Of a stretch of DNA of 64,000 nucleotides, positions 36,785 to 46,186 are shown one piece after another. Source of the DNA: Sulfurimonas xiamenensis (GTDB lineage: Bacteria; Campylobacterota; Campylobacteria; Campylobacterales; Sulfurimonadaceae). Under the pieces are notes generated by a model. It was not told the origin of the DNA. It ran no database searches and saw only the letters and a program-made list of their open reading frames with translations. Position numbers and translations under genes: made by a program. The stretch spans positions 1,798,001 through 1,862,000 of the forward strand of contig NZ_CP041166.1 in the NCBI RefSeq assembly GCF_009258045.1, written 5' to 3'. Numbering within the stretch: the stretch's first letter is position 1; every line of letters begins with the position of its first letter.

Positions 36785-39700
36785 CTATTTTACTCCAAGT
36801 TCAAGCTCTATGCTCACAACACTACTTTGTGAATTACTGACCTCTTTAACTTCTCTTAAAAATATTTTTTTTGCTTCAATATTTTTTTTAATTACTAAAT
36901 AGTTTTGAATATATTTTGCCCTTAAACTTGCTAAGTTTTTCAACTCATCCATAGTAACATTTTGAATTTCTAAACATTTGGCATATAGCTCTTTTTGATA
37001 TTCATCAGCCGACATCTCGCTTTTAGTTCTCTTTTTAAGCTCATCTTTTAAAGCTTTTATATCCCTGCCTGATTGTGTGTATATTTTTTCTAGAACTTTA
37101 ATTGTCGGTTGATTCTGTTTGTTTGTCTTTGCTATTTCTTGTTTGAGTTTTTTAGACTTAATTGCTTTAAAATCTTTTGCTTTATCATAACTGCCTGCAA
37201 TCAAAATATTAAGTTTTGGTTTTTTCAACAATATATTTGCAATATTATCAAGTTTGTTTATTTGAGAATTTATAACAATAATTTCACCAGCTTCAAAATC
37301 TATATTTTTTAATTCTTCTCCATTAATGCCCATAACTTCACCCAAAAATTTAAAAGGCGATGTAACAGCTTTTACTATAAGATTTGCTAAGGTTTTAACT
37401 ACCAAAGACCCATACTTAAAATCTGGCTTATCTATATTTCCCTCAATCGGCAACTTTATATCAATAACGCCGTTTTTATCTTCAAGAAGTGCAATAGCAA
37501 AACCAAGCGGCAGTTTTTTAATGTTCTTATCCTTTATAGTGTCTCCGAGTTCAATGCTTTTTATCACAATATTGTTTCTACTGCTAAGCTCAGAGTTATT
37601 TATTTGATATTTTAAATCAAGAAAAAGTTTACCTTTATCTATTTTATATCCTGCAAATTGTGCACTATAACCGCTTATGGAGTTAAGATTTAAATTTTTA
37701 AAATTAAAAGCTATATCTAAAAACGACTTTATATTTGAACTATCAAAACTTCCTTTTAACTCTGTTGAAGCATATGTATCCACTGCCCCATCTATCTCTA
37801 TTTTTGTTTCTTCGCCTTTATTGTTTGAAATAGCATAAATATCCCCGTTTAAATCATGTATAGATGTTTTAAAATCAACAGGAAGTGAATAATCTGCAAA
37901 ATCAGCCCTTCCATTTGTAACCCTGAACTTTGATAATTTAAATATAAATTTTTCATTATCTTCGCTTTTTGTTTTAGTTGTTTGCTTCTGTGTTTCTTGG
38001 TTTTTTGACTCTTTTTGTTTTACAAGTTTCGCAAGATTCATGCTTTTGTTTTTATCTATAACTGCATCAAGATAAAAAGAGTCAAGAAGTGCCTCATCAA
38101 TAAATAAAGAGTTTGGAGCAGTTTTAAAATGAAACGACTTTAAATCAGCTTTTAAAAAAGATGCTATTTTACTATTGTCCCTGCTGTCATGTAAAAAAAA
38201 CTTCTCCACTTTTACATCTGCGTCAACTTTTGCATCTTTTTTTGCACTCTCCTGCTTAAAAACTGTTTTGCCGTTTAAGCTTAAATAACCATCATTGATT
38301 TTTAAAAATGTATTCTCTTGAAGATAGGGATTAAACTCTTTAAGCGATATTTTACTTACTTCAAACATACCCTTTTGCTCCAGTGGAGTATGCATTATAT
38401 CCCCGCTAGATTTTACAACTCCCTGATTATTTACTTTCAGTGCCAAATCATATTTCAGCCAGCTGTTTTCTTTAGAGTCTATATTTTTTGCATGCAGATT
38501 GATTTTATCAAGCGTTGTTTTTGCACTCTTTTGGATAGCAATATCATCAAAACTAACTTTTGCAGCATTAATATCAAAAGATTCTACCTTTACTCTGTAT
38601 CCCTCTTCATTTTTATTACTCTCTTTTTCAGTACTGCTTGAAGGACTCTGTTTTGGCTCTATAAGTTTTTCAAAATTCATAACTCCGTTTTTATCTCTTT
38701 TAGCATATATGCCAAGGGCATTAAGCGCAATATTTTCTATCGCTACATTTTTTGTTTTTGTATCTAAATTGACACCTTTTATATCAAGACTGCTAAAATT
38801 TACCAATTTTTCATTTTTATCTTTTTTATTTAAAACAAAATTATTAAGAGAAAAATTAGAATCATTTACAAAAACATACAACTCTGAATTTTCATCTTTT
38901 AAAGTGGCATTAACATCAAAATAGGTCACAGCGTCTTTTAAAACAATATTATAAGTCTTTAACTCTTTTGAAGCAATTTGGTCTATGTATGGATTGTAGT
39001 GAACAAAATCAAAATCTTTACATTGAATGTATGTATTTATTTCTAGCTCTTTATGTTTGACATCTCCTCTTAAATCACATGCAAATTTATCATTTATAAG
39101 AAAATTTATATCATATAAAAATGGCTTTTCGCCAGATAAAGTAACATTATTTAGAGCAATATTCAATTCATTTAATTTTGTATGAACAGAAGGTATAACG
39201 CTGCTATCTTCTAAATCAACTCCTATTTTTTTAAGAGTAATATTTTTTGCAAAAACATTCCATAAAACAGGGTTGCCCTCTTGCTTTTTGTCTTGCTTTT
39301 TTTCCGGTATTTCTTGCTGATTTTTTAAATATCCTACCCAGTCAACATCGCCATTTTTATCTCTTTTTACTGTTGCTGTTAATGAGTACAAATCAATATT
39401 TGGTATATACACATACTGTATCATTGGTTTTATTACAGCATTATCTATATGAAGTAACTCAAGATTTAAGATATCCTTATATTCATCTTTTGGTTTTACC
39501 CTTAAATTATTTAAACTAAAATAGACCTCATCTATCTTTGTAGCATTTAAATCATCTATATTTAAGGAATATTTTGCACTTAAAAACATAGTTCCATCAG
39601 CCACTTCAATACCGATTTTATCCTGTATATATTTCCAATTTGTATAAAGTTTAATCATATCAAACTTAAAATTTCCCTCAAGTTTTAAAGGCTTTAAACT

Positions 39701-40315
39701 TACTATATTACTTCTAAAATCTATCTCTCCTCCGTCACTTAAAACAGTATAAAATCTAAGTGTCGCATCACTGGAACTAAAATCTTTTGTATCTATATTA
39801 ACCAATTTTATATTTATAGGATTTAACGCCAATTCAAATTTTGAACTATTTGTAAAATCCTCATACTCTAAATTTCCATCCTCAACTCGTATACTTCCAA
39901 CAATAACTCTAGGAAGTTTTACAGGCTCTTTTACTTCTGCATCTTTATTACTATTCTCTTTTATTATTTTGCTAAAGTTAAATGTTTTATCGCTGTTATA
40001 AACAGCAAAAATTTGAGGTTTGTAAAGTATGATACTTTTTACATGCAAAGCTGCTTTAAAAAGAGAATGCGGTTCTAAATCTACTGCCAGCATATCTAGC
40101 GATGCTATCTTCTCGCCATCAAAAGTTTTAAGAGAAATACCGCTAATCTCGATTATAAAATTAAATGGATTAAAGTATATATCCTCTATAGAGAGCTTGG
40201 ATTTTGTCTCTGATGCTACAATATTTTCAATTTGAGGCTTTACAACATATGGCAGAACTATAAAACCTAAAAAACTATATAGCACAAAAATGGAGAGTAA
40301 AATTTTTTTAAACAT
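36785..40315 (-). CDS. Very large DUF748/AsmA-like envelope protein
   Basis: The 1176-residue protein has one N-terminal membrane helix (ILLSIFVLYSFLGFIVLPYVV) followed by an extended strand-rich periplasmic body, as in the DUF748 branch of the AsmA/TamB-like superfamily. Repeated units of the type LxxxxIDIKGVNLDTK and IENIALNALGIYAKRDKNG alternate with Lys/Glu/Gln-rich linkers (about residues 345-355, 565-575 and 770-790). Such proteins bridge the inner and outer membranes, and some move phospholipids. ATG at 40315 has AAAGG 8 bases upstream and is preferred over TTG at 40336. It is followed by YeiH on the same strand. Confidence 0.8.
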   Translation of the reverse strand: MFKKILLSIFVLYSFLGFIVLPYVVKPQIENIVASETKSKLSIEDIYFNPFNFIIEISGISLKTFDGEKIASLDMLAVDLEPHSLFKAALHVKSIILYKPQIFAVYNSDKTFNFSKIIKENSNKDAEVKEPVKLPRVIVGSIRVEDGNLEYEDFTNSSKFELALNPINIKLVNIDTKDFSSSDATLRFYTVLSDGGEIDFRSNIVSLKPLKLEGNFKFDMIKLYTNWKYIQDKIGIEVADGTMFLSAKYSLNIDDLNATKIDEVYFSLNNLRVKPKDEYKDILNLELLHIDNAVIKPMIQYVYIPNIDLYSLTATVKRDKNGDVDWVGYLKNQQEIPEKKQDKKQEGNPVLWNVFAKNITLKKIGVDLEDSSVIPSVHTKLNELNIALNNVTLSGEKPFLYDINFLINDKFACDLRGDVKHKELEINTYIQCKDFDFVHYNPYIDQIASKELKTYNIVLKDAVTYFDVNATLKDENSELYVFVNDSNFSLNNFVLNKKDKNEKLVNFSSLDIKGVNLDTKTKNVAIENIALNALGIYAKRDKNGVMNFEKLIEPKQSPSSSTEKESNKNEEGYRVKVESFDINAAKVSFDDIAIQKSAKTTLDKINLHAKNIDSKENSWLKYDLALKVNNQGVVKSSGDIMHTPLEQKGMFEVSKISLKEFNPYLQENTFLKINDGYLSLNGKTVFKQESAKKDAKVDADVKVEKFFLHDSRDNSKIASFLKADLKSFHFKTAPNSLFIDEALLDSFYLDAVIDKNKSMNLAKLVKQKESKNQETQKQTTKTKSEDNEKFIFKLSKFRVTNGRADFADYSLPVDFKTSIHDLNGDIYAISNNKGEETKIEIDGAVDTYASTELKGSFDSSNIKSFLDIAFNFKNLNLNSISGYSAQFAGYKIDKGKLFLDLKYQINNSELSSRNNIVIKSIELGDTIKDKNIKKLPLGFAIALLEDKNGVIDIKLPIEGNIDKPDFKYGSLVVKTLANLIVKAVTSPFKFLGEVMGINGEELKNIDFEAGEIIVINSQINKLDNIANILLKKPKLNILIAGSYDKAKDFKAIKSKKLKQEIAKTNKQNQPTIKVLEKIYTQSGRDIKALKDELKKRTKSEMSADEYQKELYAKCLEIQNVTMDELKNLASLRAKYIQNYLVIKKNIEAKKIFLREVKEVSNSQSSVVSIELELGVK

Positions 40316-40372
40316 CGATAGACCTTTAAAACGCAACTTTTAAAGTCTACCGAATTATCTTTTAAATGTAAA

Positions 40373-41806
40373 TTATTTTTTATCCTCTATAACATCGGCT
40401 CTTGGGTAGGTAAAAGTAGAGTCTCTAAAAACTACTATCTCATCTTCATGACCAAGAGCATATGCTCGAATCGTAATAGGAACGATAGTATCATGTCTTG
40501 CATCATCAGCAAGTTTGTCATATGTTCTTAAAACTACAATTTTTTTCTTTTTAACTCCGGGAACAACATAAAAAGGCTCTTTTGGTTTAAGTATCTCTAG
40601 CCCTCCTTTTATATCCTTTGGCAGAATAACCTCAAAGTAGTATTTCATCTTCTCATTTTGTGTATTTTGAAGTAAGAACTCATAAGCGTTATCAACAATT
40701 ACTCTTCCATCAGAAGATGTACTGATAGAGTAGAGTCGATTCTCTTTATTTATATTTAAAAGCATATTCTCTTTTTTGCTCCCCATTATAACCATGCCTA
40801 CAGCTAGACCAACAAGCAAAGCGACATAAGCAAGAACTTTGGGGCGGAAGTATTGTGTTTTTCCTTTTTTCTCTATTGTCTCATAATTACTCGACCATGT
40901 AACAAGTGATGGCTTGCCGAGTTTTCCCATAACAACAGTACAAGCATCCACACACTCCAAACAGTTGATACACTCTAACTGCAATCCTTTTCTTATATCA
41001 ATATGGGTGGGGCATACGGTTACACAACTCTCACATGCGGTGCACTCTGCATGAGGTTCAAATGCTTGAAGATCTTTTTGTTTTGTAAATATTTTCTCTT
41101 TGGCTTCATTATAAATATGTCCGCCTCTATTTGTATTATAAAGAGCCATAACAGTATGTTCATCATATAAAACAGATTGAATCCTTGAATATGGACAGAC
41201 ATAAATACAGTAATCTTCTTGTAAAAAAACTATATCATAAATAAGAAAAAGTGCTGATATCAGAAGTGTTCCGACCAAAATCATATGATCAGAAGGATTT
41301 GCCAAATAACTAAAAAAATCTTCAGGAGGAACAAAATACCAGAGTAAATTAGCACTCGCAAGCAATGAAAGAGCAGTCCAAATTAAAATTGCTATAACTT
41401 TTTTTATTTTATTTTCAGTAAGACTCATATCAGGTTCTTGCTGTTTGTTTTTTATTCGTTTTCTAAGTTTTAAAAGTTTTGTTTCTATCAAATCACGATA
41501 AATTACGCGAAATATCGTTTGAGGACAGATCCATCCGCAAAAAACACGCCCGCCCAGAACAGTCATGCCAAAAATACCTAAAAAAAGGATCATAAGTAAA
41601 AATGGCATAAGATATAACTCTTGCATATCAAACTGAACAAACGCAAGATGCAGTTGTAATTTATCAAAACTTAGTAAAAAAAAGTGACTCTCATCTATCT
41701 TTATCCATGGTAATATTAAAGAAACCACTGTTAAAAAAATAAAAAAATAGTATCGCTTTATTCTCCATGGGGTTGGCAGCTTTATATTGGTTTTCTTTTC
41801 ACTCAT
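40373..41806 (-). CDS. ccoG: Cytochrome c oxidase accessory protein CcoG (FixG/RdxA)
   Basis: The 477-residue membrane protein helps mature cbb3-type cytochrome oxidase, probably through copper reduction. Five or so membrane helices frame FCGWICPQ and CIYVCPYSRIQ. Two 4Fe-4S sites follow: CTACESCVTVCP and CINCLECVDAC. The C-terminal third is an Ig-like periplasmic domain. ATG at 41806 has AGGAG 6 bases upstream, better than a start 10 codons earlier. The cbb3 genes are not in the window. It diverges from metH over a 155-base AT-rich gap with no riboswitch seen. Confidence 0.93.
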   Translation of the reverse strand: MSEKKTNIKLPTPWRIKRYYFFIFLTVVSLILPWIKIDESHFFLLSFDKLQLHLAFVQFDMQELYLMPFLLMILFLGIFGMTVLGGRVFCGWICPQTIFRVIYRDLIETKLLKLRKRIKNKQQEPDMSLTENKIKKVIAILIWTALSLLASANLLWYFVPPEDFFSYLANPSDHMILVGTLLISALFLIYDIVFLQEDYCIYVCPYSRIQSVLYDEHTVMALYNTNRGGHIYNEAKEKIFTKQKDLQAFEPHAECTACESCVTVCPTHIDIRKGLQLECINCLECVDACTVVMGKLGKPSLVTWSSNYETIEKKGKTQYFRPKVLAYVALLVGLAVGMVIMGSKKENMLLNINKENRLYSISTSSDGRVIVDNAYEFLLQNTQNEKMKYYFEVILPKDIKGGLEILKPKEPFYVVPGVKKKKIVVLRTYDKLADDARHDTIVPITIRAYALGHEDEIVVFRDSTFTYPRADVIEDKK

Positions 41807-41961
41807 ATCCACTCCTTGACATTTTTCTGCCAACATTATAGCAAATTATTTTTAAAATTATATGTAATAATAATAATTATAACTAATTGAACAATTTTTA
41901 AAAGTGTCGTTTATGCTCAATTTTGATAAAATTTAGCCAATTTATATATTATGGCGATAAC

Positions 41962-44900
41962 ATGACAACAAAAGAGTATATCTTAAAAACTATAAAAAAT
42001 AGGCCTCTTATCATTGACGGGGCGATGGGTACACAGCTTCAACAGCGTGATGAAAAGATCCCAAAAGAGTCTTGGGAGGGCAACGAAGGGTGCAACGAAC
42101 TTCTAAATGTCACATGCCCTGAAGTTTTGAGCGAAATTTTTCACGCCTATCTAACAGCGGGCGCAGACCTTATCACGACAAACACCTTCGGTTCATTTTC
42201 ATGGGTTTTGGATGAGTACGGTATCGGAAATCGAGCCTATGAGCTCACCCGTGCCGGTGCGGAGCTTGTCAAAAAAGAGTGTGCAAAGTTCAGTACTCCC
42301 AAGCACCCGAGATTTGTTCTGGGCTCTATCGGACCGGGCACAAAACTCCCATCACTAGGACATATTACTTATGATGAGATGTACGAGGGGTATACAGAGT
42401 TTTGTCTGGCTTTGATTGACGGCGGAGTAGATGTTTTCTTGCTTGAGACCTGCCAAGACCCGCTTCAGATAAAAGCCGCTCTTCATGCGTGCCAAGAGGC
42501 ATGCAGACAAAGAGAGGTGGAGATCCCGATCATGGTCTCGGTTACCATTGAGTTAAGCGGGACGATGCTGATAGGAACTGACGCCGCTACAATTGCAACC
42601 ATACTAGAGCCTTTTGACATTATCTCGCTTGGATTTAACTGTGGTACAGGGCCTGAACAGGTAGAAAAACATATTAAGACGCTAAGCGAACTGTGGCATA
42701 AACCCATAAGCGTTCACGCAAATGCAGGACTTCCTCAAAACCGTGGAGGGTACACATACTACCCGATGGGTCCCGATGAGTTTGCAGACAAGCAGGAGAA
42801 GTTCTTAAGCTACGACGGTGTCAGTTTTTTAGGCGGCTGCTGCGGAACGACACCTCAACACATCCGCGCCCTTGTGAACAGAGTCTCAAGCATAACACCA
42901 AAAGAGCCCTCTGGGGCTCAAGAGAATGCTCTTGCTTCACTCTTTAACACTGTTTCGCTTACACAAGAGTCATCTGTGCTGCTTGTCGGCGAGAGAAGCA
43001 ATGCAACGGGTTCCAAAGCATTTAGAGAACTTCTTTTGGCAGAGGATTATGAAGGCACACTTAGTGTTGCGCAGCAGCAAGTAAGAGTCGGCGCGCATGT
43101 TTTAGATGTAAGTGTAGGGTTTGCTGGGCGTGATGAAACAAAAGATATGAACCGCGTAATGAGCCTTTATGCTCAAAAGATAGCACTTCCTCTTATGCCG
43201 GACTCCACGCAGACGGCAGCACTTGAAGAAGCTCTAAAGCTTATAGGAGGAAAACCTATCATTAACTCCGTAAATCTTGAAGACGGCATAGAGAAGTTTG
43301 ATGCGGTCTGTTCTTTGGCTAAAAAATTTGGTGCCGCGCTTGTTTGTCTTACCATTGATGAGCAGGGAATGGCAAAAACGGTTGAGCGTAAGCTTGAAGT
43401 CGCAGAGCGCATCTATGAGCTTGCCACCAAAAAGCACGGCATAAGAGCCGAAAATCTGGTATTTGACCTCCTAACATTTACACTTGGAAGCGGTGACGAA
43501 GAGTATGTGAATGCCGGGATAAACACAATCGAAGCGATACGCGAGCTGCGTAAAAGGCACCCTGAAGTCGGAGCAATTTTAGGACTCTCAAACATCTCCT
43601 TCGGACTTGACAAAGATGCGCGTCCATACCTCAACTCTATGTTTTTGCACCACTGCATCGAGGCAGGGCTTACAAGCGTTATTATAAATGTACAACACAT
43701 TATTCCGATTAACAAGATCTCAAAAGAGGATCAGGAGATTTGTGACAACCTTATCTTTAACCGCAAGCCCAACTCTGCGGCTCTTTTTGAATTTATAGAA
43801 CACTTCAGCACAAAAGAGGCGGTTGACAATCAGGCAGTTGATGAGACATATCTTGCTATGAGCGATGAGGAGAAGATCGCTAAGCTTCTTATGGACGGCG
43901 ATAAAGAGAGGATGATTCCGCTTGTTGAAGAGGTACGCCATAAGATCGCACCCGAAAAAATCGTAAACGAGATACTCATTAACGCTATGAAAGTGGTAGG
44001 AGAGCTCTTTGGCTCGGGGCAAATGCAGCTGCCGTTTGTTCTTCAGAGTGCCGAGACTATGAAGAAAACGGTCGATTATCTCAATCCATACCTGCCAAAA
44101 ATTGACAAAAAAGTAGACACGACGCTAATCCTAGGAACGGTTAAAGGCGATGTTCACGATGTAGGTAAAAATCTTGTCGATATCATCCTCTCAAACAACG
44201 GTTATAAAGTCATAAACTTAGGGATAAAAGTAGAACTTGACGATTTTGTTAAAACCCTTAAAGAGTCAAATGCCGATGCTATCGGGATGAGCGGTCTTTT
44301 GGTCAAATCGACACAGGTGATGAAAGAGAATCTTGAAGCGCTCCAGAGAGAAGGGATAAAGATCCCTGTCCTGCTTGGCGGTGCCGCACTTACCCGCTCT
44401 TTCATAGATGATTTTTGCCGCCCTTTCTATGACGGTCCAATCTTTTACTGCAAAGATGCGTTTGACGGCGTAACCTCCATGAGCCGCATCGAGGCTGGAA
44501 ATTTTGATACCGACCTGCACGGCAAAGAGAGCGAAGAGAAGGTCGTAAAGGTCAAAGAGGAGATAGTTATTCCCCCGTTTGAGAAGCTGAAGATGCCTTC
44601 TCGAGATGTTGAAGTGCCTACTCCGCCGTTTTGGGGCAGAAGAGAGCTAAAACTTGCTCCTCATCAAATTGAAATGGCATTTGAGTGGATCAACCATAAG
44701 CTTCTTTTTAAATCTCGCTGGGGTTACAGCTCAAAAGGAATGACAAAAGAGGCATACCAAAAACAGCTTAATGAGATTGTTTGGCCAGCATATGAGAAAC
44801 TTAAAAAAAGATTTATTGAAGAGAAGCTTTTTGAACCAACCATTCTTTACGGATACTGGCCATGCAGAAGCGATGACAACACCCTTTTAATTTTTGACTC

Positions 44901-45453
44901 AAGCGAAGGATATAACTCAGAAGATGAGATAAATCATGAACCGTTAGATAAAGTAATAGGCAGAGCGATAGAGGAGTTCACTTTTCCTAGACAATCCAAA
45001 GAACCTCATCGTGCGCTAAGTGATTTTTTTCACAGAGACAGACATGATGTTGTAGCATTTACATGTGTAAGCGCGGGATCAAAACTAAGCGAAATCGAAC
45101 GAGAAATTTATGATAAAGGAAGCTATACAGAATATTATCAGTTTCATGGACTTGGAGTTGAGCTTGCAGAAGCATTGGCAGAGATAGCTCATAAACAAAT
45201 ACGGCTAGATTTAAATATATCTAAAGGTGAGGGAAACAAACTAAGCGATGTGCAGATGAACAGATACCAGGGTTCTAGATACTCATTTGGATATGCTGCA
45301 TGTCCTGACCTTGAACTAAACCGCCCTCTTTTCAATCTTTTAAAACCTGAAGAGTTCGGAATCGAGCTGAGTGAAACATTTCAAATCCACCCCGAGCAGT
45401 CAACATCTGCTTTAGTGGTATATCATCCAAATGCAACATATTATAATGTATAA
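41962..45453 (+). CDS. metH: Cobalamin-dependent methionine synthase MetH
   Basis: The 1163-residue enzyme transfers a methyl group from methyltetrahydrofolate to homocysteine. Domains in order: homocysteine-binding (DGAMGTQLQ, and zinc cysteines in GFNCGTG and GGCCGTTP); pterin-binding from about 340 (VGERSNATGSKAF, LSNISFG); cobalamin cap and Rossmann unit (VKGDVHDVGKNLVDIIL with the Co-ligand His, MSGLLVKST, LLGGAALTR); and the reactivation domain near 900 to the end (RYSFGYAACPDLE). Sampled rows from about 42001 to 44640 are 50-53 percent G+C, while rows on either side drop to 20-40 percent, so the gene looks mosaic. The ATG has no strong ribosome site. Confidence 0.96.
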   Translation: MTTKEYILKTIKNRPLIIDGAMGTQLQQRDEKIPKESWEGNEGCNELLNVTCPEVLSEIFHAYLTAGADLITTNTFGSFSWVLDEYGIGNRAYELTRAGAELVKKECAKFSTPKHPRFVLGSIGPGTKLPSLGHITYDEMYEGYTEFCLALIDGGVDVFLLETCQDPLQIKAALHACQEACRQREVEIPIMVSVTIELSGTMLIGTDAATIATILEPFDIISLGFNCGTGPEQVEKHIKTLSELWHKPISVHANAGLPQNRGGYTYYPMGPDEFADKQEKFLSYDGVSFLGGCCGTTPQHIRALVNRVSSITPKEPSGAQENALASLFNTVSLTQESSVLLVGERSNATGSKAFRELLLAEDYEGTLSVAQQQVRVGAHVLDVSVGFAGRDETKDMNRVMSLYAQKIALPLMPDSTQTAALEEALKLIGGKPIINSVNLEDGIEKFDAVCSLAKKFGAALVCLTIDEQGMAKTVERKLEVAERIYELATKKHGIRAENLVFDLLTFTLGSGDEEYVNAGINTIEAIRELRKRHPEVGAILGLSNISFGLDKDARPYLNSMFLHHCIEAGLTSVIINVQHIIPINKISKEDQEICDNLIFNRKPNSAALFEFIEHFSTKEAVDNQAVDETYLAMSDEEKIAKLLMDGDKERMIPLVEEVRHKIAPEKIVNEILINAMKVVGELFGSGQMQLPFVLQSAETMKKTVDYLNPYLPKIDKKVDTTLILGTVKGDVHDVGKNLVDIILSNNGYKVINLGIKVELDDFVKTLKESNADAIGMSGLLVKSTQVMKENLEALQREGIKIPVLLGGAALTRSFIDDFCRPFYDGPIFYCKDAFDGVTSMSRIEAGNFDTDLHGKESEEKVVKVKEEIVIPPFEKLKMPSRDVEVPTPPFWGRRELKLAPHQIEMAFEWINHKLLFKSRWGYSSKGMTKEAYQKQLNEIVWPAYEKLKKRFIEEKLFEPTILYGYWPCRSDDNTLLIFDSSEGYNSEDEINHEPLDKVIGRAIEEFTFPRQSKEPHRALSDFFHRDRHDVVAFTCVSAGSKLSEIEREIYDKGSYTEYYQFHGLGVELAEALAEIAHKQIRLDLNISKGEGNKLSDVQMNRYQGSRYSFGYAACPDLELNRPLFNLLKPEEFGIELSETFQIHPEQSTSALVVYHPNATYYNV

Positions 45454-45557
45454 TTTTTTGTTATTTTACTTAAAAAACAATATTAATTGATAAAGTTAAT
45501 AGCCTCTTAGAGCTATTTAATACTATAATATTTCAAATACAAGAAAAGGATGAAAAG

Positions 45558-46136
45558 ATGAAAAAATTGCAATTACTAATTGTATTATTACTGCTTGGTG
45601 CGAGCACACTATTTGGAGGTGTTTATAGTATTGACGCTTCTCATACAAATGTAGGTTTTTCGGTAAAGCATATGATGATAAGCACTGTAAATGGAGAATT
45701 TCAAAAGTTTGATGGTAACTTTGAGCTTGATGAAAAAAACAATCTTGTTGCATTAAAAGGTGAGATGGATGTTAACTCTATTAATACAAATATTGCAAAA
45801 AGAGATGCACATCTTAAATCAGCTGAGATTTTTAATGCAGAGCAATTTCCAAAAGTAACTTTTATTCTAGATAAAGTAAAAGGCGATAAAGCCTATGGAA
45901 AACTTACTATAAAAAATACAACGAAAGATGTTGTTCTTGACTATGATTTTGGAGGAACTATCACAGATCCATGGGGCAAACAAAGAGCAGGATTAAGCCT
46001 TAGCGGAGAGATTGACAGAAGAGATTATGATATTACATGGAATCAAGCATTAGAAGCAGGTGGCGTTGTTGTAAGCGAAATTGTAAAATTAAATGTAGAG
46101 ATACAGGGTATTTTAAAATCTGAAGATGAATTTTAA
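45558..46136 (+). CDS. YceI-family exported protein
   Basis: The 192-residue precursor has a signal peptide (LLIVLLLLGASTLFGG) and the lipocalin-like YceI fold: YSIDASHTNVGFSVKHMM, GEMDVNSINTNIAKRDAHLKS, FPKVTFI, GKLTIKNTTKDVVLD, GLSLSGEIDRRDYDITW. The family binds polyisoprenoid-type lipids in the periplasm in some species; the ligand here is unknown. AAAGGA precedes the ATG. A strong terminator follows. It is probably monocistronic. Confidence 0.9.
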   Translation: MKKLQLLIVLLLLGASTLFGGVYSIDASHTNVGFSVKHMMISTVNGEFQKFDGNFELDEKNNLVALKGEMDVNSINTNIAKRDAHLKSAEIFNAEQFPKVTFILDKVKGDKAYGKLTIKNTTKDVVLDYDFGGTITDPWGKQRAGLSLSGEIDRRDYDITWNQALEAGGVVVSEIVKLNVEIQGILKSEDEF

Positions 46137-46149
46137 ATTCACCCAATAA

Positions 46150-46186
46150 GGATAGAGAAATTTCAACTCTCTCTATCCTCTTTTTC
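46150..46186 (+). terminator. Terminator after the yceI-family gene
   Basis: GGATAGAGA (46150-46158) pairs with TCTCTATCC (46170-46178), followed by TCTTTTTC. The stem overlaps the end of comM on the other strand. Confidence 0.85.

Noticed and set aside
36785-40315. Several plus-strand open frames opposite the DUF748 gene
   Set aside because: They are low-complexity antisense shadows of a continuous 1176-residue frame with domain support.
41837-41961. Cobalamin or SAM riboswitch upstream of metH
   Set aside because: The gap is short and AT-rich, and no B12-box or SAM-box conserved core can be found.
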